Positions 34,154 to 39,949 of a stretch of 39,949 bases of DNA are shown piece by piece. The DNA comes from Comamonadaceae bacterium PBBC2. GTDB lineage: Bacteria > Pseudomonadota > Gammaproteobacteria > Burkholderiales > Burkholderiaceae_C. The position numbers and the translations under genes are program-made. The DNA is taken from the NCBI GenBank assembly GCA_002255935.1, contig NKIO01000031.1, positions 1 to 39,949 on the forward strand, given 5' to 3'. The notes under the pieces were generated by a model, which was given only the letters and a program-made list of their open reading frames with translations, was not told the origin of the DNA and searched no databases. Every line of letters starts with the position of its first letter. Position 1 is the stretch's first letter.

Positions 34154-34186
34154 AAAAAAGCCCGCCAAGCGCTTGCTGTGGCGGGC
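34154..34186 (-). terminator. Terminator after dsbA
   Basis: On the minus strand GCCCGCCA and TGGCGGGC (34160-34167 and 34179-34186) form a perfect 8-bp stem with an 11-nt loop, followed by six T (34154-34159). It ends the argS-ftsN-dsbA unit and separates it from lptA. Confidence 0.9.
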
Positions 34187-34215
34187 CTTTGCACCCAAGA
34201 GGTGCAGGCAGGGCC

Positions 34216-34857
34216 TCAGGTGCGTGTGCGGCTTTGCGCGATCAAGGACTCGGCCACCTTGATGGCCCGCTCCATGCTGCCCGCGATCGAGCCATCGGTG
34301 TAGAAGCGCCCGGCAATGCCAAAGGAAGGTACGCCCTCCACTTTGAAATCATTTTGCAGCTGCACAGCGCGCTTGAGCTTGCTGGCCACGCCAAAGGATT
34401 TGTAGGTTTCCAGGAACTTGGCCTTGTCCACGCCTTGCTTGGCCACCCAGTCGGCGATGGCCGTTTCGGTATTGAGGGGCTGTTTTTCCACGTGGATGGC
34501 GACAAACACCTTGGCGTGCAGGCTCTCCAGCAGGTTCATGGCCTCCAAGGCAAAGAACAGGCGTTGCTGTGGCACGAAGTCCTCACGGAAGGCCACGGGG
34601 ACACGGCGCACCACCACATCTTTGGGGGCAGTTTTGATCCACTGGGCAAAGGTGGGCTCAAACGCATTGCAGTGCGGGCAGCTGTACCAAAAGAACTCGA
34701 TCAGCTCGATTTTGCCGTTGCCCGCTTCGGTGGCGACGGGACGCTCCAAAGGCAGGTAGTCCTTGCCGGGTTTGAACAGGGCCTGCGCCCAGGCGCTGGA
34801 CTGGCTCAGCCAGGTGGAGGTGGCCAGCAAGGCAGAAGAGAAAAGACGGCGTTTCAT
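34216..34857 (-). CDS. dsbA: Thiol:disulfide interchange protein DsbA
   Basis: A 213-residue periplasmic oxidoreductase that introduces disulfides into secreted proteins. The signal peptide is residues 1-25 (ending SSAWAQA), the active site FFWYSCPHCNAFEP holds the CPHC redox pair, and a cis-Pro loop (VEGVPSFGIAGRFYTDG) lies near the end. I start at MKRRLFSS; a longer in-frame reading to 35043 would overlap the SPOR gene. It is last in the argS-ftsN-dsbA cluster. Confidence 0.95.
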   Translation of the reverse strand: MKRRLFSSALLATSTWLSQSSAWAQALFKPGKDYLPLERPVATEAGNGKIELIEFFWYSCPHCNAFEPTFAQWIKTAPKDVVVRRVPVAFREDFVPQQRLFFALEAMNLLESLHAKVFVAIHVEKQPLNTETAIADWVAKQGVDKAKFLETYKSFGVASKLKRAVQLQNDFKVEGVPSFGIAGRFYTDGSIAGSMERAIKVAESLIAQSRTRT

Positions 34858-34894
34858 GGGAACTCCCGTGGGTTTTTCAAAAAAGTGAGGGCGC

Positions 34895-35563
34895 TCAGCG
34901 CTGGACCCGCACCAAGGTGTTTTCAATGCTGTTGCTTTCGAGCTTGGCGCGCACCTTTTCGGCGGCCCCTTTGTCATCGTAAGGCCCCAAGCGTACGCGG
35001 TAGACGGTGCGCCCGCCTTGATCCCGCTCAGAGACTTTGGCATCCAAGCCGATCAGGGCCAGCTTGGCTTTTTGGGCATCGGCATCGGCGGTGGTGCGGT
35101 AGGCGCCCACCTGGATCACGTAGTCAAACGGATCGGCGGTGTTGCCGGTGGAGGCTGGGGTGGACAAGCCCGACTTGGCTTTGGCCAAGTCGCCCAGCGG
35201 GTCGGCTGTGACGGCAGGACGAGGCTCCGCCTTGGGGGCATCGGCGGCCGCTTTGTCTGCGGGTTTGTCGGATGCAGAAGGCGTGGCCGCTGGCGTCGCT
35301 GTGGAAGACGTCGCGGATGTCGCCGTAGGCGATGCTGGCACTTCTGCAGGGGCCTTGGGCTGCAAGACGGTGTTCGGGTTCCAGTCCTTGTTTTTCTGGG
35401 TCTCTGCGCTGTCTTGTTCCGATGAGCGGGGCTGGTTTTTATTGGAAAAAGGGGTGGGCACCTTGGTCACATAAATGGCCACCGCCAAAGACAGGCCCAG
35501 ACCCAGCACCAGGCCCATGATGAAGCCCAGAAAGGTACCGCCGCGTTGAGTGTTTTTCATCAT
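34895..35563 (-). CDS. FtsN-like SPOR-domain cell division protein
   Basis: A 222-residue bitopic membrane protein: short cytoplasmic start, membrane helix at residues 10-32 (TFLGFIMGLVLGLGLSLAVA), an Ala/Thr/Pro-rich periplasmic linker (50-140) and a C-terminal SPOR domain (about 147-220) with YVIQVGAYRTTADADAQKAK and YRVRLGPYDDK. The arrangement beside argS and its layout match the FtsN-type proteins of Burkholderiales, which bind septal peptidoglycan and trigger constriction. It starts only 3 bp after the argS stop. Confidence 0.87.
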   Translation of the reverse strand: MMKNTQRGGTFLGFIMGLVLGLGLSLAVAIYVTKVPTPFSNKNQPRSSEQDSAETQKNKDWNPNTVLQPKAPAEVPASPTATSATSSTATPAATPSASDKPADKAAADAPKAEPRPAVTADPLGDLAKAKSGLSTPASTGNTADPFDYVIQVGAYRTTADADAQKAKLALIGLDAKVSERDQGGRTVYRVRLGPYDDKGAAEKVRAKLESNSIENTLVRVQR

Positions 35564-35566
35564 CGA

Positions 35567-37240
35567 TTACATCTTGGCGGGCGCAGACACGCCCAGAACT
35601 TTCAGACCATTTTGGATGACCTGGGCCGTGGCTGCGATCAGCGCCAGACGGGCTTTCTTGATGGCTTCGTCGTCCACCAAAATGCGCTCTGCATCGTAGT
35701 AGCTGTGGTACAGCGAGGCCAAGTCGCGCAAATAGAAGGTCACGTCGTGCGGCGCAAAATCGTTGGCCGCCGAGGTCAGCATCTCGGGGTACTTGGCCAA
35801 GGCCAGCATCAGGGCTTGCGCTTGCGGGCTTTGCAAGGCCGACAGGTCGGCATGCGTCAGGCTGGCCTTGTCGCCTCCCCAAGCGGCCAGCACCGAGCAG
35901 ATGCGCGCATGGGCGTACTGCACGTAGTACACCGGGTTGTCGTTGTTCTGGGCCAGTGCCAGGTCGATGTCGAAGATGTATTCGGTGTCGGGCTTGCGCG
36001 AGAGCAGGAAAAAGCGCACCGCGTCCTTGCTGGTCCACTCGATCAGGTCACGCAGCGTGACGTAACTGCCTGCGCGCTTGGAGATCTTGACCTCTTCGCC
36101 GCCGCGCATCACGCGCACCATGGTGTGCAGCACGTAGTCGGGGTAGCCCTCGGGGATGCCCACGCCGGCCGCCTGCAGGCCTGCGCGCACGCGGGCGATC
36201 GTGCCGTGGTGGTCGGTGCCCTGGATGTTCACCACGCGCGCAAAGCCGCGCTCCCATTTGGTGATGTGGTAGGCCACATCCGGCACAAAGTAGGTGTAGG
36301 TGCCGTCGCCCTTGCGCATGACGCGGTCTTTGTCGTCGCCGTAGTCGGTGGATTTCAGCCACAGCGCGCCGTCTTGTTCGTAGGTCTTGCCTGCGTCCTT
36401 GAGCTTTTGCACGGCCGCATCGACCTTGCCGCTGGTGTACAGGCTGGACTCCAGGTAGTAATTGTCGAATTGGACGTCAAACGCCTTCAAGTCCAAGTCT
36501 TGCTCACGGCGCAAATAGGCCACCGCAAACTGGCGCATGCCGTCCAGGTCATTCACATCCCCGCTGGCGGTGAATTCGCGGTCGTCCGACTTGACGGTTT
36601 TTTGGGCCAGAAAGTCGTTGGCAATGTCTTGGATGTAGTCGCCGTTGTAAGCGGCCTCGGGCCATTCGGCATCGCCTGGCTTGAAGCCCTTGGCGCGCAA
36701 CTGGGTGGAGTTGGCCAGGGTGCCGATCTGCACACCCGCGTCGTTGTAATAGAACTCGCGGTAGACCTGCTGGCCTTGCGTGGCCAGCAAATTGCAGATC
36801 GCGTCACCCAAAGCCGCCTGGCGGCCGTGGCCCACATGCAGCGGACCGGTGGGGTTGGCCGAGACGAACTCGACCAACACTTTGTGGGCCTGTGCGGGCT
36901 GGTCGCCAAAGCACTCGGCCGCTTGCAGCACTTCGTGCACGATGGCTTGTTTGGCGGCGTCTTTCAGCCGGATGTTGATGAAGCCGGGGCCAGCCAGCTC
37001 GATGGCATCGACCCAGCGCTCAAAAGCGGGGGTGGCCAGCAAAGCGGCGCGCAAAGTCTCGCCCAATTGGCGGGGGTTTTGTTTCAGGGCCTTGGCCAGT
37101 TGCATGGCCGCTGTGCAAGCCAAGTCGCCATGGGCGGCCACCTTGGGGGATTCGAAAGCCGCACGGGCTCCCGCGCCGGCTTGGAGTTTCTCAAGTTCGG
37201 CCGACAAGGCCGCGAGCAAATGTTGTTTGGCAGAAAGCAT
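35567..37240 (-). CDS. argS: Arginyl-tRNA synthetase
   Basis: A 557-residue class I aminoacyl-tRNA synthetase that charges tRNA-Arg. The N-terminal Arg-specific additional domain (residues 1-120) precedes the HIGH-type motif HVGH (135-138) in [27 protein letters not shown] takes the place of KMSKS, as in many ArgS. The DALR-type anticodon-binding domain ends the protein. It heads the cluster with the ftsN-like gene and dsbA. Confidence 0.97.
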   Translation of the reverse strand: MLSAKQHLLAALSAELEKLQAGAGARAAFESPKVAAHGDLACTAAMQLAKALKQNPRQLGETLRAALLATPAFERWVDAIELAGPGFINIRLKDAAKQAIVHEVLQAAECFGDQPAQAHKVLVEFVSANPTGPLHVGHGRQAALGDAICNLLATQGQQVYREFYYNDAGVQIGTLANSTQLRAKGFKPGDAEWPEAAYNGDYIQDIANDFLAQKTVKSDDREFTASGDVNDLDGMRQFAVAYLRREQDLDLKAFDVQFDNYYLESSLYTSGKVDAAVQKLKDAGKTYEQDGALWLKSTDYGDDKDRVMRKGDGTYTYFVPDVAYHITKWERGFARVVNIQGTDHHGTIARVRAGLQAAGVGIPEGYPDYVLHTMVRVMRGGEEVKISKRAGSYVTLRDLIEWTSKDAVRFFLLSRKPDTEYIFDIDLALAQNNDNPVYYVQYAHARICSVLAAWGGDKASLTHADLSALQSPQAQALMLALAKYPEMLTSAANDFAPHDVTFYLRDLASLYHSYYDAERILVDDEAIKKARLALIAATAQVIQNGLKVLGVSAPAKM

Positions 37241-37424
37241 GGGGTGATTTTACGGGGCGCCGCCGGGCACACGCCCAAGAGGGCTCTTATGTGCGCCCAT
37301 TTACAGTTGATTACAAGGTCAAGCACCCCCAAGTGGACAAAGCGCACACCCTGGTGCCCTAATCAAGCAGGCGCAGGGTTTTCACCCGCGCCGATCTTCA
37401 TTTCAAAACTTCAGGGAGTTTCTT

Positions 37425-37721
37425 ATGCGTCAAGGTTTATCCATCCTCGCTTTGGCTTGGGCATTGGTTTCGGTTGGGGCTCAGGCCGCAGACCCGGCCC
37501 CCGCCGAGAAAACACCGCAGCAAAGCAAAATGGCCATGTGCAACAAAGATGCCGAGGGCAAAAAAGGCGACGAGCGCAAAGCCTTCATGAAAGAGTGCCT
37601 GAGCGCCAAAAAAGCAACGCAGCAAGACAAAATGAAAACGTGCAACGCCGAAGCCAAGGAAACGGGCAAAAAAGGCGATGAGCGCAAAGCCTTCATGTCC
37701 GAATGCCTGAAGGCCAAATGA
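37425..37721 (+). CDS. PsiF-family secreted protein with two repeats
   Basis: A 98-residue protein with a signal peptide (1-21, ending GAQAA) and two PsiF repeats, each with a pattern QQxKMxxCN...KGDERKAFMxxCL. The family is named for an E. coli phosphate-starvation gene, but its molecular function is not known. The paired cysteines could make disulfides. CAGGGAG precedes the start, and a strong terminator follows. Confidence 0.9.
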   Translation: MRQGLSILALAWALVSVGAQAADPAPAEKTPQQSKMAMCNKDAEGKKGDERKAFMKECLSAKKATQQDKMKTCNAEAKETGKKGDERKAFMSECLKAK

Positions 37722-37756
37722 AACTGCAGGCCGGGCCACCGGCCGCATGACGAAAG

Positions 37757-37781
37757 AGCCTGACCAACGTCAGGCTTTTTT
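37757..37781 (+). terminator. Rho-independent terminator after the PsiF-family gene
   Basis: AGCCTGAC (37757-37764), loop CAAC and GTCAGGCT (37769-37776) form a perfect 8-bp stem followed by six T. Because the LysR gene converges here and its stop lies at 37781, it may serve both strands. Confidence 0.9.
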
Positions 37782-38701
37782 CATGCCCCTGTGCGTTGCC
37801 AAAACGCGGCGTTGCCGTAATGTTGCTTGAGGTGATCGATCCACAAGCGCACCCGCAGTGGCAAGTGCTTGCGCTGCGGAAACACCACGTAAATGCCGTT
37901 CGGCGGCGCGGCAAAGTCTTCCAGCACCGCCACCAACTGGCCCGCCTGGATTTCGGCTTCCACCTCCCAGGTGCTGCGCCAGGCGATGCCATAGCCCGCC
38001 AAGCACCAGTCATGCAGCACTTGGCCGTCCGAGCAGTCAAGCGGGCCGCCCGGGCGCATGTGGATCACATCGCTGCTGTCTGGCGTGCGAAAAGCCCAGC
38101 CCCGGGTTTGTGAGGCGTCGCTCGACAAGGTCAGGCAATCGTGGTGCAGCAAGTCGGCCGGCTGCTCGGGCGTGCCGCGCCGCGCCAGATAGCTCGGAGT
38201 GGCCACGCACAAGCGGCGGTTGTCGGCCATGCGCACGCTCACCAGCGACGAGTCGGGCAAATCGCCCACCCGCACCGCGCAGTCAAAACCTTCACCTGCC
38301 AGGTCCACCACGCGGTCGGACAGGTTCAGCGAGATGGTCACATCGGGGTGCAGTTCACGGAACTTGGGCACCAGGGGCGCCACGTGGCGACGTCCAAAAC
38401 CGGCGGGGGCGGTGATGCGTAAATGGCCGCTGGCCTTGACGCCACCGGCCGAGACGCTGGCCTCGGCATTGGCCACATCCGAGAGCAAGCGCTGACAATC
38501 TTCTAAAAAAGCGCTGCCTTCGTGGGTCAGGGTGATGCGCCGCGTCGTGCGCACCAAGAGCTTGACGCCCAAGTGCTCTTCGAGTGCGTCGAGCCTGCGC
38601 CCGATGATGGCCGGGGCCACACCTTCGGCGCGGGCGGCGGCCGTCAGGCTGCCTTTGGTGGCCACAGAGACAAAGGTGTCGAAGGCTTTGAGCTTGTCCA
38701 T
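37781..38701 (-). CDS. LysR-family transcriptional regulator
   Basis: A 306-residue LysR regulator with an N-terminal winged helix (MDKLKAFDTFVSVATKGSLT..., residues 1-60) and a C-terminal effector domain, including the phrase GHLRITAPAGFGRRHVAPL typical of the CrgA-like group. I start at 38701; the in-frame ATG at 38746 adds 15 residues outside the conserved HTH. It is divergent from malate synthase G, with a 180-bp gap, so it is a candidate regulator of that gene; many CrgA-like proteins instead control a distant oxidoreductase or efflux gene. Confidence 0.92.
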   Translation of the reverse strand: MDKLKAFDTFVSVATKGSLTAAARAEGVAPAIIGRRLDALEEHLGVKLLVRTTRRITLTHEGSAFLEDCQRLLSDVANAEASVSAGGVKASGHLRITAPAGFGRRHVAPLVPKFRELHPDVTISLNLSDRVVDLAGEGFDCAVRVGDLPDSSLVSVRMADNRRLCVATPSYLARRGTPEQPADLLHHDCLTLSSDASQTRGWAFRTPDSSDVIHMRPGGPLDCSDGQVLHDWCLAGYGIAWRSTWEVEAEIQAGQLVAVLEDFAAPPNGIYVVFPQRKHLPLRVRLWIDHLKQHYGNAAFWQRTGA

Positions 38702-38819
38702 GGGTTCATTATGCTGATTTGCCCAGTATTTGTGCAAAAAAGTCATGGGTTAATGAATTTTTGCCGTCTTTATCCGCATCGAAACTTAGAATAAAGTCCT
38801 TCACAAGCTGCCCACCCAA

Positions 38820-38838
38820 CCGTGCGCCCCCAGCACGG
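38820..38838 (+). promoter_or_regulatory. Hairpin in the leader of malate synthase
   Basis: CCGTGC (38820-38825) and GCACGG (38833-38838) make a perfect 6-bp stem with a 7-nt loop, 44 bp before the glcB ATG, in the presumed 5' leader. A TAGAAT -10-like hexamer lies at 38787-38792 upstream. There is no T-run directly after the stem; a terminator role is unlikely. Low confidence as a regulatory site. Confidence 0.25.
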
Positions 38839-38881
38839 CTTGCAAAGCGACAGATTCCTTTTTTCAACCTCCGAGGTTCCC

Positions 38882-39949
38882 ATGACCGAACGCACCACGA
38901 TCCACAAGCTGCAAGTGGCCAATCCGCTGCTGAGCTTCATCAACGACACCCTCTTGCCCGCCACCGGCGTGAACCCAGACAAGTTCTGGGCAGGCTTTGA
39001 CAGCATCGTGGCCGACTTGGCGCCCAAGAACATCGCCCTGCTGGCCGAGCGTGACCGCATCCAGACCGCCATGGACCAGTGGCACACCGCCAACCCCGGC
39101 CCTGTGCCCGCAGGCAAGGCCATGAAGGCCTACCGCAAATACCTGAGCCAAATCGGCTACCTGGTGCCCGAGCCCCGCAACGCTCAAGCCACCACCGCCA
39201 ATGTGGATGCCGAATTGGCCAAGTTGGCCGGCCCCCAACTGGTGGTGCCGATCTTGAACGCCCGCTACGCCCTGAACGCCGCCAATGCCCGTTGGGGTTC
39301 TTTGTACGACGCGCTGTACGGTACTGATGCCATCTCTGAGGCCGACGGTTGCGAAAAAGGCACGGGCTACAACCCCAAGCGCGGCGCCAAAGTCATCGAC
39401 TACTGCCGCAACGTGCTCGACCGCACTGCACCCCTGAAGACCGGCTCGCACGTGGGCAGCAAGGGCTATGTGGTCAAAGCCGGCAAGCTGGTGGTGACCC
39501 TGGCCAATGGCAAGAACACCACGTTGGCCGACGCTAAGCAATTCGTGGGCTACACCGGCGACGCCAAGGCGCCTGCTTCGGTGCTGTTCGTGCACAACGG
39601 CCTGCACCTGGACCTGCAAATCAACAAGACCACCGCCATCGGCAAGACCGACCCGGCTGGCGTGTCCGACCTGATCGCTGAAAGCGCCTTGTCCACCATC
39701 TTGGACTTGGAAGACTCCGTGGCCGCTGTGGACGCTGACGACAAAGTCTTGGCCTACGCCAACTGGCTGGGCATCTTGCAAGGCACCTTGAGCGAAGAAG
39801 TGCAAAAGGGCGGCAAGACCTTCACCCGCACCATGAACGGTGACCGCGATTACACCAAGCCCACAGGCAAAGGCACCGTCAAATTGCACGGCCGCTCGCT
39901 CATGTTTGTGCGCAACGTCGGTCACCTGATGCCCACCCCCGCCATCCTC
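38882..39949 (+). CDS. glcB: Malate synthase G, N-terminal half (cut by window end)
   Basis: The first 356 codons of the glyoxylate-bypass enzyme that condenses glyoxylate with acetyl-CoA to malate; the full family length is about 720. Family landmarks are [18 protein letters not shown] at the start, [38 protein letters not shown] and [14 protein letters not shown], whose arginine is the catalytic one. An RBS-like CCGAGG precedes the ATG. Codons are strongly biased, as in highly expressed genes. With the GhrA-like reductase it suggests active glyoxylate metabolism. Confidence 0.96.
   Translation, partial: MTERTTIHKLQVANPLLSFINDTLLPATGVNPDKFWAGFDSIVADLAPKNIALLAERDRIQTAMDQWHTANPGPVPAGKAMKAYRKYLSQIGYLVPEPRNAQATTANVDAELAKLAGPQLVVPILNARYALNAANARWGSLYDALYGTDAISEADGCEKGTGYNPKRGAKVIDYCRNVLDRTAPLKTGSHVGSKGYVVKAGKLVVTLANGKNTTLADAKQFVGYTGDAKAPASVLFVHNGLHLDLQINKTTAIGKTDPAGVSDLIAESALSTILDLEDSVAAVDADDKVLAYANWLGILQGTLSEEVQKGGKTFTRTMNGDRDYTKPTGKGTVKLHGRSLMFVRNVGHLMPTPAIL

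Noticed and set aside
34858..35043. Upstream extension of DsbA
   Set aside because: It would overlap the SPOR gene and place the signal peptide inside the protein.
37241..37424. A possible tRNA or small RNA gene between argS and the PsiF-family gene
   Set aside because: No cloverleaf or strong terminator was found by eye; the stretch appears to hold only the two promoters.

Overview
The window is GC-rich chromosomal DNA of a betaproteobacterium. The lptA-lptB-rpoN order, the argS-ftsN-like-dsbA cluster, a Bug-type solute receptor and the style of the metabolic genes point to Burkholderiales, most likely Comamonadaceae; this is inferred from gene content, with no database search. Almost all of the DNA is well-ordered housekeeping or catabolic sequence. 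The unusual material is repetitive DNA centred on a double-length uvrA, a small AT-rich island, and a toxin-antitoxin pair inside a catabolic operon.

Left part (1-10 kb): the 5' end of a DUF485 gene, an AraC-family regulator, then, divergently, a leucine-degradation (liu) operon: methylcrotonyl-CoA carboxylase beta (liuB), a VapBC-type module with its own operator, methylglutaconyl-CoA hydratase (liuC), carboxylase alpha (liuD), a GhrA-like reductase and HMG-CoA lyase (liuE). It is followed by small housekeeping genes (YbaK-type deacylase, DUF1289 protein, DsbA-family isomerase). At 10.1-12.3 kb a metallophosphoesterase overlaps a Ser/Thr kinase fused to a universal-stress domain. A DUF4212 membrane protein and a large MHS-type MFS transporter with a soluble insert are divergently arranged next.

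Middle (14.9-22 kb): a REP-like repeat array precedes a 1952-residue UvrA made of two UvrA copies. REP-like elements of the same family lie in frame inside uvrA, at module junctions. Downstream are about 20 G3N3 hexamers (G-quadruplex-like) and then a 209-bp tandem repeat that breaks into 40-bp units. After this come a methyltransferase-HAD pair and an AT-rich segment (about 23.96-24.88 kb) holding one lipoprotein gene and a long hairpin.

Right part (24.9-40 kb): a DamX-like SPOR protein, a Bug receptor translationally coupled to a hydrolase with a complete fluoroacetate-dehalogenase active-site pattern, a YecA/SEC-C protein, a PIN-domain protein overlapping an RlmL-like RNA methyltransferase, rpoN, lptB, lptA, dsbA, an FtsN-like SPOR protein, argS, a PsiF-family protein, a LysR regulator and, divergently, the first half of malate synthase G. 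Two palindromic repeat families (A: GTRGGAGC...GGCGAT; B: GTAGGTCGG...CCGAC) occupy most gene ends. No rRNA, tRNA, CRISPR array, transposase or prophage gene was recognised.
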